From the NCBI GenBank assembly GCA_913009895.1, contig CAJVXY010000014.1, forward strand, positions 1 to 63,939: a stretch of 63,939 bases of DNA, in the 5' to 3' direction. The position numbers were made by a program, and so were the translations under genes. Of the stretch, positions 9,377 to 18,627 are shown in pieces. Source of the DNA: an uncultured Acidiferrobacteraceae bacterium (GTDB taxonomy: Bacteria; Pseudomonadota; Gammaproteobacteria; Acidiferrobacterales; SZUA-150). The notes below the pieces were generated by a model. The model was not told the DNA's origin. It saw only the letters and a list, made by a program, of their open reading frames with translations, and did no database searches. Every line of letters starts with the position of its first letter. Within the stretch, counting starts at the first letter, position 1.

Positions 9377-10216
9377 TTACTTTTTACCAAATATCTCGGC
9401 CAATTCATTTGATCTTGCTGTTGCTGCATTAATTGCACGGGTAAATAGCTGGTCGATATTCCCTTGCTCCAGAACGTTAATAGCGGCCTCGGTAGTACCA
9501 CCCGGTGAGGTGACTCGATGCCGTAGTTTGGCTGGTTCTTCGCTACTTTCCAAGGCCATTCTGGCGGCCCCCAGGGCGGTTTCAAGGGTCAGTAGCCGGG
9601 CTGATTTTTGATCAAGGCCCGCCTTGATGGCGGCTGATTCCATGACTTCCATGACCAGCAGGAAATAAGCCGGTCCGCTGCCGGAAAGAGCGGTAATCAC
9701 ATCCAGTAGTGCTTCATCCTCGACCCAGACTGCCACGCCGGTGGCGCGCATGATTGTTTCGGCCTGCTCCCGTTGTTCCTTGCTCGTGTATTCATTTGCG
9801 AATAAACCACATGCGCCTGAACCAATGAGTGCGGGGGTGTTTGGCATGACGCGAACAATGGACGCCTCTTTGCCTATCCAGCGGACAAGGTCGCTTGTGC
9901 GAATGCCGGCAGCAATGGATATGATCAGTGGATTTTTTTCGGCCAGTGGACCAGCAATTTCCAGCACTACCTCGGCCAGCATTTGCGGTTTTACGGCCAA
10001 CACAAGAATATCCGCGCGGTCTACAACCGCCGCATTATCAACGACTATCTCGACGCCTAATGCCTGTTCGGCACCCTGTCTTTGCGCCTGATCAGGGTCT
10101 GACAAAAGAATATTTTTTTTTGGCCAGTCATTGGCTATCAGGCCACCGGCCATGCTTCGGGCCATATTACCGGCTCCGATAAAACCAATCTTTAGTTTGG
10201 ATATAGACGTTGTCAT
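9377..10216 (-). CDS. proC: Pyrroline-5-carboxylate reductase ProC
   Basis: Last step of proline synthesis: NAD(P)H reduction of pyrroline-5-carboxylate, in the cytoplasm. N-terminal Rossmann motif GFIGAGNMA (11-19), and C-terminal family signatures ALSGSGPAYF and VTSPGGTTEAAI. 279 residues is normal. In many gammaproteobacteria the order is pilT / yggS-proC-yggT; here no yggS lies between proC and the divergent pilT, only 198 bases of non-coding DNA. Confidence 0.95.
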   Translation of the reverse strand: MTTSISKLKIGFIGAGNMARSMAGGLIANDWPKKNILLSDPDQAQRQGAEQALGVEIVVDNAAVVDRADILVLAVKPQMLAEVVLEIAGPLAEKNPLIISIAAGIRTSDLVRWIGKEASIVRVMPNTPALIGSGACGLFANEYTSKEQREQAETIMRATGVAVWVEDEALLDVITALSGSGPAYFLLVMEVMESAAIKAGLDQKSARLLTLETALGAARMALESSEEPAKLRHRVTSPGGTTEAAINVLEQGNIDQLFTRAINAATARSNELAEIFGKK

Positions 10217-10349
10217 GGATTAAGTCTCAATTTCCTTCTGTTTTGCTTCGTTTGTCGGCCAGCCTGCCCAAAAATGGGTTATTTCGCAAGCAGGTTGTTT
10301 TCGACCTTGTGTGTAAGCCTTGGGCAGTTATACTAAAAAAACAGTATTA

Positions 10350-10361
10350 TATAATTATAAT
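10350..10361 (+). promoter_or_regulatory. Possible pilT -10 region (tandem TATAAT)
   Basis: Two adjacent perfect TATAAT hexamers (10350-10355 and 10356-10361) lie 54-65 bases before the pilT ATG in the divergent proC/pilT gap. No convincing TTGACA is at the right distance, so the call rests on the -10 match alone. Confidence 0.35.
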
Positions 10362-10414
10362 TTCAATCAGCACATTAAGTGCGAAATCAGGAGTAGATTC
10401 TACCTGGAGAGCCT

Positions 10415-11503
10415 ATGGACGTTGCCGAACTACTAGCCTTTGCCTATAAACAAAACGCCTCAGATATTCACCTATCTTCGGGATTACCGCCAATGATTCG
10501 TGTCGACGGTGAAATCAAACGAATTAATGTTGATCCACTGGATGACCGTACCGTACATAATATGGTCTACGACATCATGAATGATAAACAACAAAAGGAT
10601 TTTGAGGAATTCCTGGAGTGTGATTTTTCGTTCGAGTTACCCAATATCGCGCGATTCCGTGTTAATGCCTTTAACCAGAATCGTGGCCCGGCCTCAGTTT
10701 TCCGGATTATCCCGTCAAAAATCCTGACCCTGGAACAGTTAAACGCGCCGGAAATGTTCAAGAAAATTGCCGAGCAGCCGCGGGGCATCGTACTGGTGAC
10801 CGGGCCTACTGGCTCGGGTAAATCCACTACCCTGGCAGCCATGATGGATCATGTGAACGAGACAAAACATGAGCATATCCTGACCATCGAAGATCCGATT
10901 GAGTTTGTTCACCAAAGTAAAAACTGCCTGGTCAACCAGCGCGAGGTGCATCGGGATACGCTTGGATTCTCGGAAGCGTTGCGGTCAGCACTGCGAGAGG
11001 ATCCGGATATAATCCTGGTAGGTGAAATGCGTGACCTGGAAACTATTAGCCTGGCATTAACGGCTGCAGAAACCGGCCACCTGGTATTTGGTACCCTGCA
11101 TACCAGTTCAGCTGCCAAGACTATTGACCGTATTGTCGATGTATTCCCGGCAGCAGAGAAAGACATGGTGCGTGCCATGTTGTCTGAATCCTTGCGCGCA
11201 GTCATATCGCAGACCCTTTGTAAAAAAATTGGCGGCGGCCGGGTAGCAGCTCACGAAATAATGATAGGCACACCCGCCATTCGTAACCTGATTCGAGAAG
11301 GCAAAATTGCCCAAATGTATTCAGCCATTCAAACCGGCCAGAAAGAAGGCATGACCACGCTTGATCAAAATCTACTGGGATTGGTACAGGCTCGCCAGGT
11401 CACCATGGAAGAGGCGCGCATCAAGGCGGCCAACAAAGAAAGTTTCACAGCGAGTGTTAACGCAGGTGGCGGTGAAGGCAAGGCTCAGTTTGGATCTAAA
11501 TAA
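10415..11503 (+). CDS. pilT: Type IV pilus retraction ATPase PilT
   Basis: Cytoplasmic hexameric ATPase that depolymerises the pilus for twitching motility. Walker A GPTGSGKSTT (about 129-138), Asp-box LTIEDPIEF, Walker B ILVGEMRD (around 199), His box, and the PilT hallmark AIRNLIRE near residue 287. Length 362 is slightly above the usual ~345 because of a Gly-rich tail. Its start MDVAELLAFA fits the family. pilU follows after 20 bases, so they probably form one transcript. Confidence 0.97.
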   Translation: MDVAELLAFAYKQNASDIHLSSGLPPMIRVDGEIKRINVDPLDDRTVHNMVYDIMNDKQQKDFEEFLECDFSFELPNIARFRVNAFNQNRGPASVFRIIPSKILTLEQLNAPEMFKKIAEQPRGIVLVTGPTGSGKSTTLAAMMDHVNETKHEHILTIEDPIEFVHQSKNCLVNQREVHRDTLGFSEALRSALREDPDIILVGEMRDLETISLALTAAETGHLVFGTLHTSSAAKTIDRIVDVFPAAEKDMVRAMLSESLRAVISQTLCKKIGGGRVAAHEIMIGTPAIRNLIREGKIAQMYSAIQTGQKEGMTTLDQNLLGLVQARQVTMEEARIKAANKESFTASVNAGGGEGKAQFGSK

Positions 11504-11523
11504 AAGCTTGAAGGATAGCCCGC

Positions 11524-12639
11524 ATGGTATTTAGTGACCTATTAAAATTAATGAAGCATAAAAATGCTTCCGATTTGTTTATTACTGCAGGTGTTGCACC
11601 TTCAATCAAGGTAGACGGCAAAATTATGCCGGTCACCAAACAGGCGCTGACCCCGGAACAATCGCGGGCCATGGCTTATGGCATCATGAATGAGCAGCAG
11701 CGACGAGATTTTGAGGAAGCGAACGAGTGTAACTTTGCAATCGCACCCAAAGAAATTGGTCGCTATCGTGTCAATGTATTTATCCAGCAAGGACAGGTAG
11801 GTATGGTGCTGCGCACCATTGAAACGGACATTCCAAGATTTGATGATCTGAACCTGCCCAAAGTCCTGGCGGATATTTCCCTGACAAAACGTGGCCTGGT
11901 TATTTTTGTTGGTGGTACCGGCTCTGGTAAATCAACCTCGCTGGCTGCCATGATCGGTTATCGCAACGAATACAGTTATGGACATATTATTACCATTGAA
12001 GACCCGATCGAATATGTCCATGAGCATAAAAACTGCATTATTACCCAGCGCGAGGTGGGCGTGGATACTGAATCATTTGGTACTGCATTAAAAAATACCC
12101 TGCGCCAGGCCCCCGATGTGATTCTTATTGGTGAAATACGGGCACGGGAAACCATGGAATATGCCGTGCAGTTCGCCGAGACTGGCCACTTATGTTTATC
12201 GACATTGCATGCCAACAGTGCCAACCAGGCCCTGGATAGAATCATTAACTTTTTTCCGGAAGACCGAAGGGCACAGTTGCTGATGGATTTGTCTTTGAAC
12301 CTGAAAGCGGTGATTTCTCAACGACTGATACCCTTAAAAACAGGTAAAGGGCGTGTACCAGCAGTAGAGGTAATGATTAATTCGCCGTTGATTGCTGATT
12401 TGATCATGGAAGGCAGTATTCACGAGCTCAAGAGCCTAATGGCCAAATCAGAAGAAGCAGGTATGCAGACATTTGATCAGTCACTTTTTAACTTGCTAGA
12501 GGCTGATTTAATTTCTTATGATGAAGCATTGAGGAATGCAGATTCCGTTAATGACTTGCGCTTACGAATCAAACTGGAAGGCAAGGGCGCCAAGAGCCGG
12601 GACCTGGGCGATTCCATGAATGACATTACTTACACGTAA
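11524..12639 (+). CDS. pilU: PilT-like ATPase PilU
   Basis: Accessory retraction ATPase that works with PilT. Walker A GGTGSGKSTS (about 130-139), ITIEDPIEYVHEH, Walker B VILIGEIRARETM, and a late SIHELKSLM region replacing the AIRNLIRE motif of PilT, which separates PilU from PilT. 371 residues is normal. Directly after pilT in the usual pilTU order. Confidence 0.95.
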   Translation: MVFSDLLKLMKHKNASDLFITAGVAPSIKVDGKIMPVTKQALTPEQSRAMAYGIMNEQQRRDFEEANECNFAIAPKEIGRYRVNVFIQQGQVGMVLRTIETDIPRFDDLNLPKVLADISLTKRGLVIFVGGTGSGKSTSLAAMIGYRNEYSYGHIITIEDPIEYVHEHKNCIITQREVGVDTESFGTALKNTLRQAPDVILIGEIRARETMEYAVQFAETGHLCLSTLHANSANQALDRIINFFPEDRRAQLLMDLSLNLKAVISQRLIPLKTGKGRVPAVEVMINSPLIADLIMEGSIHELKSLMAKSEEAGMQTFDQSLFNLLEADLISYDEALRNADSVNDLRLRIKLEGKGAKSRDLGDSMNDITYT

Positions 12640-12720
12640 GTATTTATTGTATTACCAATAGCGATATGGTTTGCTTAAAAAAAACCTAAAACAATAATCA
12701 GACCAAACTATTTACGAGAA

Positions 12721-13326
12721 ATGCAGTATTTTGACATAGAAGAATTAATGGGCAATGAACTGCCCATGAGATTGCCAACGGAAACCAAAATGGGCGTATG
12801 GAAGCGCAGTACGGGTTATGAGGTGATTTTACCTTATCGACACAAACGTATTTTCTGGTTTTTATTATTCACGGGTTTTGTTGCCCTGCTCCTCGCCGAA
12901 TATTTTATTGCCTATTATTTTTATCCTGATATGGCATTGCTCAGTATTGGCCAGCAGGCAATCTGGTATTTTGGTTATGTCGTACCAATCGTTGTTTATG
13001 TGAGCGCAATCGGCATTATTGTTTCCATTGCCAGGACAGCACAGGTACGCATTGATATGACACCGTTGACCATGATGTTCACGCGCATCAGGCCGTCAGG
13101 ACCTGCAAAAAAGGTAGGCGAGGTTGCCGTCAGGCAAATTCAGGGTATCAGTATTGATGAAAAGCGGGGATTGTTGATAGAAGGATCAATTGACGAAATG
13201 ACCTACTCAGTCTGGGTGGCACGAGGTCTGCGTCATGAAGACTTGCATTACCTGGCATTACTGATGGGGAAAAATGCCCAAATGAATCTCCAGGACGTTG
13301 GTGGCTACGAATCACAAATCCTGTAA
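12721..13326 (+). CDS. Hypothetical inner-membrane protein
   Basis: 201 residues, unrecognised. Two hydrophobic segments at roughly 42-65 (FWFLLFTGFVALLLAEYFIA) and 78-103, with a soluble C-terminal half (about 104-201). An 81-base gap after pilU leaves it uncertain whether it shares that transcript. It ends nine bases before the convergent pyrC' stop. The C-terminal part could be a PH-like or small beta domain, but no motif proves it. Confidence 0.7.
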   Translation: MQYFDIEELMGNELPMRLPTETKMGVWKRSTGYEVILPYRHKRIFWFLLFTGFVALLLAEYFIAYYFYPDMALLSIGQQAIWYFGYVVPIVVYVSAIGIIVSIARTAQVRIDMTPLTMMFTRIRPSGPAKKVGEVAVRQIQGISIDEKRGLLIEGSIDEMTYSVWVARGLRHEDLHYLALLMGKNAQMNLQDVGGYESQIL

Positions 13327-13335
13327 ACAATTTTT

Positions 13336-14625
13336 TTAATCATTGTCACTTGCCGTGTAGACAAGTTCCCCACCAACAAATGTGTGCGTCACTTTACCAG
13401 TAAATTCCCAGCCTATGAACGGAGAGTTCGTACCCCGGCTAACGAAATTTTCTTCAGTTAAAATCCAGCGCTGCTCAGGATCGATAACACAAATATCCGC
13501 AGTTGCACCAATCCCAAGGTTGCCAGTATCAACACCAATAATTTTTGCCGGATTGGTGGTAAGTAGCGCAATTGCTTTTTCGATTGTTAGCAGTTTTTTA
13601 TCCACCAGCTTCAGTGTCAGGGGTAATAAGGTTTCGAGCCCGGAGATACCTGGAGCGGCAATGGCAAAAGGTGCTAATTTGGCATCCGGTTCGTGGGGTT
13701 GGTGGTCGGAGCATATGGCCGTGATGACACCAGACTGTAATCCAAGTCGCAGTGCATCACGATCCCGGGTACTTCTGAGCGGTGGCATGACGTGGCACTG
13801 GGTATTGTAATAGCCAATATCGTGTTCAGTCAGGTGCAAGTGATGGGCTGTCACATCGGCTGAAACATTAAGCCCCCGGGACTGGGCTTCGGTTATCATC
13901 TCAACTGCACGTGCGCTCGAGAGTCCGCAAAAATGTGCCCGTACACCCGTATGTTCTATCAAGGCCAGGTCCCGGGCTATACCGACGGTTTCAGCGGCCT
14001 CAGGTATGCCGGGCAAACCGAGGCGGGTGCCCACTTCACCTTCGTGAACACATCCATCACCATGCAACCAGGGATCTTCTGAATGAAGAAACACGGTCAA
14101 ATCAAAGCTGACTGCATATTCCATGGCCCGGCGCATGACCAGGGTATTGGTAACCGGGTTGAGACCATTGGTAATGCCAACACAGCCTGACTCATCAAGG
14201 GCTTCCATGTCTGATAGTTGTTTACCTTCCAGGTTTTTTGTTAACGCCCCCATGGGGTGGATGAATGACATGCCAAATCGCCAGGCCCGGTGCTGGATCA
14301 TTTGCGCCATAGCGGGTGTGTCAATCACCGGTTGCGTGTCAGGTGGACAACAAAAGGTTGTGATGCCCGCAGAAACGGCTGCCAGGGTTTCACTTTCAAT
14401 TGTTGCTTTGTATTCCAGTCCTGGTTCGCGGGGACGGGCGCGCAAATCAACCAGGCCCGGACAAATTAATTTTCCCCTGGCATCAATTTCTCCTATTGTT
14501 TTAAATTTTTCAGGCGCCTTACCGATTGCCTGGATAAAGCCTTCATCGTCAATATAAATATCAGTTTTTTTACTGATATCGTTGCCAGGGTCAATCAGGT
14601 GACCATTTTTAATCAGGTAACCCAT
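13336..14625 (-). CDS. pyrX: Dihydroorotase-like protein PyrC' (PyrX), probably non-catalytic
   Basis: Amidohydrolase-fold protein of the class I dihydroorotase family (429 residues). In active enzymes the first two metal ligands come from a His-x-His in a DLHVHLREPG-type motif; here the motif reads DLRARPREPG, with Arg62 and Arg64 in place of both histidines. Later elements ADVTAHHLHL and AICSDHQPHEP remain. This matches the inactive DHO-like subunit (PyrC'/PyrX) that in Pseudomonas assembles with aspartate transcarbamoylase. It overlaps the pyrB stop by one base (TAATG), so co-translation with PyrB is likely. A true dihydroorotase should be elsewhere in the genome. Confidence 0.9.
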   Translation of the reverse strand: MGYLIKNGHLIDPGNDISKKTDIYIDDEGFIQAIGKAPEKFKTIGEIDARGKLICPGLVDLRARPREPGLEYKATIESETLAAVSAGITTFCCPPDTQPVIDTPAMAQMIQHRAWRFGMSFIHPMGALTKNLEGKQLSDMEALDESGCVGITNGLNPVTNTLVMRRAMEYAVSFDLTVFLHSEDPWLHGDGCVHEGEVGTRLGLPGIPEAAETVGIARDLALIEHTGVRAHFCGLSSARAVEMITEAQSRGLNVSADVTAHHLHLTEHDIGYYNTQCHVMPPLRSTRDRDALRLGLQSGVITAICSDHQPHEPDAKLAPFAIAAPGISGLETLLPLTLKLVDKKLLTIEKAIALLTTNPAKIIGVDTGNLGIGATADICVIDPEQRWILTEENFVSRGTNSPFIGWEFTGKVTHTFVGGELVYTASDND

Positions 14626-15602
14626 TAACTTCCAGCCTCCTTATTTTTTTTGCTGCCACCCATTATCAAGGCCATCACCGCCATGCGAACTGCGATGCCA
14701 TTACTGACCTGGGGCAGGATTGTGGCCCGGTCACTGTCGGCAACAGATGAGTCTATTTCCAGGCCGCGGTTCATGGGGCCGGGATGCATGACAATAGCAT
14801 CGTCCTGGGCAACAACTAATTTTTCTTCAGTAAGACCATACAAATTAAAGTACTCCTGCTCGCTGGGGATCAGGGCACCTTGCATGCGCTCACGCTGGAT
14901 CCGGAGCATGACAATCACGTCCACCCCTTCAAGTCCTTCGTACATATCAAAGTAGGGATGAGTGCCTAAACGTTCAATTGCGACTGGTAATAATGTCTTG
15001 GGCGCAATGACCCGTACTTCAGGTACGCCGAGGATATTGAGTATATGTATCAATGAACGTGCAACACGGGAATGCATAATGTCGCCGACAATGGCAACCT
15101 TGATTTTTTTAAAATCTTTACCGTACTGGCGCATGGTGTACGCATCCAGCAGTGCTTGTGTGGGGTGGGCGTGACGACCATCACCGGCATTAATAATGCG
15201 TACGTGGGACGGTGCATGTTTGGCTACCAGGTGAGCAGCACCGGCATCAATGTGCCTGACAATAAAAAGATCGGTATGCATGGCCTCCAGGTTATTAATG
15301 GTGTCCAGCAAGGTTTCACCCTTGTTCGTAGACGAGTCGCCAATATTAAAGTTAATGACATCCGCAGACAGTCGTTTGGCGGCAATTTCAAAAGTTGTTC
15401 GGGTGCGGGTACTGGCTTCAAAAAAAAGGTTAACCACGGTTTTACCGCGCAATAACGGGACTTTTCTGATTTGTCTTTCGCCAACTGAAATAAATGTTTC
15501 GGCTGTATCAAGTATTTCCAGGATTGTTTTTTGATCCAGCCCGTCAATACTTAACAGGTGACGCAATCTTTTATTACTGTCAAATTGCAGATCACCACTC
15601 AT
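14625..15602 (-). CDS. pyrB: Aspartate carbamoyltransferase catalytic subunit
   Basis: Makes N-carbamoyl-aspartate from carbamoyl phosphate and aspartate, the first pyrimidine-specific step. Carbamoyl phosphate loop [12 protein letters not shown] (61-72), [11 protein letters not shown] and [12 protein letters not shown] are present. 325 residues. No pyrI is nearby; class A ATCases of pseudomonads instead pair with a dihydroorotase-like chain, which fits the overlapping pyrC' downstream. Starts 16 bases after pyrR. Confidence 0.96.
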   Translation of the reverse strand: MSGDLQFDSNKRLRHLLSIDGLDQKTILEILDTAETFISVGERQIRKVPLLRGKTVVNLFFEASTRTRTTFEIAAKRLSADVINFNIGDSSTNKGETLLDTINNLEAMHTDLFIVRHIDAGAAHLVAKHAPSHVRIINAGDGRHAHPTQALLDAYTMRQYGKDFKKIKVAIVGDIMHSRVARSLIHILNILGVPEVRVIAPKTLLPVAIERLGTHPYFDMYEGLEGVDVIVMLRIQRERMQGALIPSEQEYFNLYGLTEEKLVVAQDDAIVMHPGPMNRGLEIDSSVADSDRATILPQVSNGIAVRMAVMALIMGGSKKNKEAGS

Positions 15603-15618
15603 ATTTGCCTCTCACCCT

Positions 15619-16152
15619 TCATGTAAGATTATCGTCGTCACCTGATTTTTGTACGGTTAAGGCCAGTAGCCCGGTATTCTCATCGCGTGATAATTTAATT
15701 TGTTCGCCTTTAGGTAACGTGATGGTTTCACCCACTATGTCGGCCCGGATAGGCAATTCTCTTGAGCCACGTTCGATCAAAACAACCAGGGTAATAGAGG
15801 CTGGCCTGCCGTAATCAAAAATTTCATTCATGGCGGCCCGGATAGTGCGGCCGGATTGCAATACGTCATCAATGAGTATGATGTGCCGGTCTTCAACATC
15901 TACCGGCAGGTCTGATGCCTTTACTTTGGGATTGAGGCCAATACGGGTGAAGTCATCCCGGTAAAACGAAATGTTCAGTGTTCCCAGTGCTGGTTTAATA
16001 TCCAGGTCACGATGGAGAAGTTCAGCAATCCAGGCACCGCCAGTATGGATGCCAATAAAAACAGGATCGAGATCCAGTTTGGGTTTTAATGCAGCTGCCA
16101 TGTTTGCCAGCGTGGCATTTATGTTTATCTGGATGTCTGTTTTATTGTTCAA
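15619..16152 (-). CDS. pyrR: Bifunctional pyr operon regulator / uracil phosphoribosyltransferase PyrR
   Basis: PRTase-fold protein with the PRPP loop [13 protein letters not shown] (92-104), the PyrR-type ISFYRDD stretch and a C-terminal beta region. 177 residues. In Gram-positives PyrR binds pyr leader RNA; in proteobacteria it may be mainly a UPRTase. It heads a compact pyrR-pyrB-pyrC' operon. I do not see a clear antiterminator-terminator pair upstream; the upstream gap holds repeat remnants instead. Confidence 0.93.
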   Translation of the reverse strand: MNNKTDIQININATLANMAAALKPKLDLDPVFIGIHTGGAWIAELLHRDLDIKPALGTLNISFYRDDFTRIGLNPKVKASDLPVDVEDRHIILIDDVLQSGRTIRAAMNEIFDYGRPASITLVVLIERGSRELPIRADIVGETITLPKGEQIKLSRDENTGLLALTVQKSGDDDNLT

Positions 16153-16257
16153 GTTTTTATATAATCTAATTTAATATCTGGTTGCGTATTTAAACCACAA
16201 AGAACGCCAAGAATGCAGTTATTCTTAAAAAAATAAAATACTAAATAAAATACTTTA

Positions 16258-16347
16258 GACAAGATTAACAAGATTTACTGGATTACACCTTAAATCTGAA
16301 CCCAGCCTGTAAAGTCAAATCATCCTGTTAATCCCGTAAATCCTGTC
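16258..16347. repeat. Opposed copies of a GATTAACAGGATTTAC-type intergenic repeat
   Basis: The plus-strand copy at 16258-16285 and the inverted copy at 16322-16347 each contain the short units GATTAACA, GATTTAC and GGATTA. From memory, this family is widespread between genes in unrelated bacteria; here the copies are imperfect and can pair with each other. Confidence 0.5.
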
Positions 16348-16393
16348 AAGATGTTTTGTTCTTGCCTTAAATTAAAACAATGGCCTTTCTCGC

Positions 16394-16421
16394 ACATCCT
16401 CTGTGTGACGTACAGGGATGT
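16394..16421. repeat. Hairpin near the 3' end of ruvX
   Basis: ACATCC (16394-16399) pairs with GGATGT (16416-16421), with further CTGT/ACAG pairing inside. No T run, so probably a short palindromic repeat rather than an intrinsic terminator. Confidence 0.4.
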
Positions 16422-16466
16422 TCAGGATCAGCCTTGGCAGCTCATGTTCTTTGTATTTCATAGTTC

Positions 16467-16895
16467 TTATGAATCACAGTCTTCATCAAGGAACGCCTGT
16501 AAAATTGTTTGCGCGGCCATTTCATCAATTTTTGGTTTGGTACCCGGTCTGATCGCCACGCCAGCCACCTGCAGGCGATGTTTTGCTTCAACCGTCGTCA
16601 AGCGTTCGTCCACCATATGAATGGTCAGATTGTATCGACCCTTTAACTGATTACCAAATTTTCGAGCCAGATCAGTCACGGGATTATCGCTGTCATCCAT
16701 TTTTAAGGGCAGACCGACAATCAATGCAGCAGGACGCCACTCAGCAACCAGTTTGCCAATGCTCATCCAGTCAGGCCCTTTTTTGCCAACATGAATGGTT
16801 GTCAGTGGTTGTGCCAGTCCGGATTCTTTACTGCCGACTGCCACGCCTATTGTTCGTTCTCCGTAATCAAATCCAAGATACACCCGCGGTCTCAA
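16467..16895 (-). CDS. ruvX: YqgF/RuvX-type Holliday junction resolvase family protein
   Basis: RNase H-like fold. N-terminal YLGFDYGERTIGVAVG with catalytic Asp10, VGLPLKMDDSDN, and C-terminal VDERLTTVEA plus KIDEMAAQTIL supply the acidic residues. 142 residues is typical. The family functions in pre-16S rRNA 5' maturation and has been proposed as a resolvase. It overlaps the algH stop by four bases. Confidence 0.93.
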   Translation of the reverse strand: MRPRVYLGFDYGERTIGVAVGSKESGLAQPLTTIHVGKKGPDWMSIGKLVAEWRPAALIVGLPLKMDDSDNPVTDLARKFGNQLKGRYNLTIHMVDERLTTVEAKHRLQVAGVAIRPGTKPKIDEMAAQTILQAFLDEDCDS

Positions 16896-17455
16896 GCGTG
16901 CCCCGCCTCTCCGGAGAGGGCGTTCAAATCAACACCCATGGACTGGGCTGCTGCCTGCCAGCGTGATTCCAGGGCCGTCTCAAAAATTACTTTTCGATCT
17001 GCCGGGCCCGAAAGCCAGGTATTTTCACGAATCTCGTATTCAAGTTGGCCCGGACCCCAGCCCGCATAACCAAGGGCCAGTAAACATTTTTCAGGGCCCT
17101 GACCAGTGGCAATCGCCTGTAAAATATCCTGCGAGGTCGATAAGCCGAGATTCTCACTGATGGTTAATGTTGATTCCCAGTTTCCCAGTGGTTCGTGTAA
17201 TACAAACCCCCGGTTTTCCTGTACTGGCCCACCCTGGTAAACAAATGAGCCGGGCAGGGCGGTATTATTTGATTCAATATCCAGTTGTTTAAGAATGTCA
17301 TTAATCGATAGTTCAAGTTGGCGATTGATTGTTACGCCCATGGCACCTTCCGGGCTGTGTTCGCAAACCAGGGTGACAGTTCGGGAAAAATTGGGATCAT
17401 TCAGCGCCGGCATGGCGATGAGGAATTGATTGCTCAGACTTGAGAAGTCAGACAT
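16892..17455 (-). CDS. algH: YqgE/AlgH family protein
   Basis: UPF0301 protein. Residues from SSLSNQFLIAMPAL onward, with MGVTINRQLELSINDIL, VYQGGPVQENRGFVLH and ALGYAGWGPGQLEYEIREN, are diagnostic. The open frame extends to 17557 but that would add 34 unlike residues and overlap tonB by 26 bases; the ATG at 17455 (MSDFSSL) gives the normal 187 residues. Function remains unclear. It sits in the conserved tonB-algH-ruvX-pyr order. Confidence 0.92.
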   Translation of the reverse strand: MSDFSSLSNQFLIAMPALNDPNFSRTVTLVCEHSPEGAMGVTINRQLELSINDILKQLDIESNNTALPGSFVYQGGPVQENRGFVLHEPLGNWESTLTISENLGLSTSQDILQAIATGQGPEKCLLALGYAGWGPGQLEYEIRENTWLSGPADRKVIFETALESRWQAAAQSMGVDLNALSGEAGHA

Positions 17456-17531
17456 ACAGGGCGGAGTATCAGGCAGTCTTTGGAATCTTTCAAGTCTGCA
17501 GCATTTGAATTGAATAATTTTTTCAAAAATA

Positions 17532-18593
17532 TCATTTTCCACGCCAGCCCTGTTCATTAAATTTCCAGGTGCGGGTGATATGCAGCAAGTCTGTTTCCTG
17601 ACTTATTTTTTTTGGGAATGCCGAGAAGGGTGCGGATAAGGCCACGATACGCATGGCGGCATCATCAAGTAATTTATATCCTGAGGATCGAATAATACTG
17701 ACTTCGTCAAGGCTGCCGTCTTTTGCCAGCACCACATCCAGCACCAGGTCACCAGAGAGACCACGACGCCGAGCCTCTTCCGGGTAATTGATATTGCCAA
17801 CCCGTTCTACCTTGGCTTGCCAGGCCACCATGTAACCGGCGTATTTAAATTCTTTTGTCCTGGCATTGATGTATTTGCGCCGGGGTAATTGTTGGTATTC
17901 ATTCCACTGCCTGCTCAACTGGGCATTGAGTCGAGAGCGTTCCAGTAAATATTGCTGGCTCTTTAACAGGCCGGGATTGGCAGGTAATACCTGGCGGTCT
18001 TGTTTGTCAGGCTGGGTACTGCTCTGCCAGATTTTGTTGCTTGATTTTGGCGTGGTCAGGAGCTCGGTTTTTTCTTTTGCTGATCTGATACGTGGACGTG
18101 GCATGGCTTGCTGGACCGGGATGGTGGCCTCACTTTCGCCAATTTCAGTGATGGGTAATGGACTTTTTACTGTTTCAGGTTTGGGCGTATTGCCGCCGCC
18201 CTGCTGGTTGGCTTGTGCCAGGTAGTCCGCTTTATCCGGTGCCTTGTCAGTATGGGTTTGAACCAGGGTAATTTCCATTGACGGTAAACCATCGATTTCC
18301 TGTAGTTTCGGCAACGCGAAGGTTACACCAAGAATAATGATCATGTGGGCGAGGATTGAAACAAAAAAACTGAGACCGGCCCGGTCATTGTTATCAAACT
18401 CACCAGCTTCATTTGTTTTACCAGACTTTATTTGGTTTGAGCCGGGGTGGCCAGTTTTTTTGTCAACTGACCTGGGGTAGCCAGATTTATCAGGGATTGA
18501 ATTATTACTTGAATTATTGTCAAGGGAATTATTACCAGCGGCGTCAGAAATTAACCCTGCTCGATATGATTCTATGGTTGCAGTTTCTGTCAT
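17532..18593 (-). CDS. tonB: TonB-family energy transducer
   Basis: Inner-membrane-anchored protein that passes proton-motive force to outer-membrane transporters. A 73-residue Asn/Ser-rich cytoplasmic leader precedes the single TM (about 74-95), which carries the SxxxH motif (Ser79...His83) needed for coupling to ExbB/ExbD. A long periplasmic linker follows, then a TonB_C domain at about 255-340 with RRRGLSGDLVLDVVLAKDG. 353 residues. No exbBD is in this window, as usual for this locus. Confidence 0.88.
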   Translation of the reverse strand: MTETATIESYRAGLISDAAGNNSLDNNSSNNSIPDKSGYPRSVDKKTGHPGSNQIKSGKTNEAGEFDNNDRAGLSFFVSILAHMIIILGVTFALPKLQEIDGLPSMEITLVQTHTDKAPDKADYLAQANQQGGGNTPKPETVKSPLPITEIGESEATIPVQQAMPRPRIRSAKEKTELLTTPKSSNKIWQSSTQPDKQDRQVLPANPGLLKSQQYLLERSRLNAQLSRQWNEYQQLPRRKYINARTKEFKYAGYMVAWQAKVERVGNINYPEEARRRGLSGDLVLDVVLAKDGSLDEVSIIRSSGYKLLDDAAMRIVALSAPFSAFPKKISQETDLLHITRTWKFNEQGWRGK

Positions 18594-18627
18594 GACGAAT
18601 TTTCGTAGTAAGTTCTATCGAGTATAG

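Larger units (their letters stand above)
16153..16466. other. Intergenic between ruvX and pyrR with degenerate dispersed repeats
   Basis: Usually these genes are nearly adjacent; here 314 bases separate them. It holds a remnant of the CACAAAGAACACAAAG-type repeat (16193-16213), two oppositely oriented copies of the GATTAACAGGATTTACAGGATT-type repeat (16258-16285 and 16322-16347) and a hairpin (16394-16421). No gene seen. Confidence 0.55.

Noticed and set aside
17456-17557. 34-residue N-terminal extension of AlgH
   Set aside because: The family begins at MSDFSSL; the extension would overlap tonB and has no similarity to the family.
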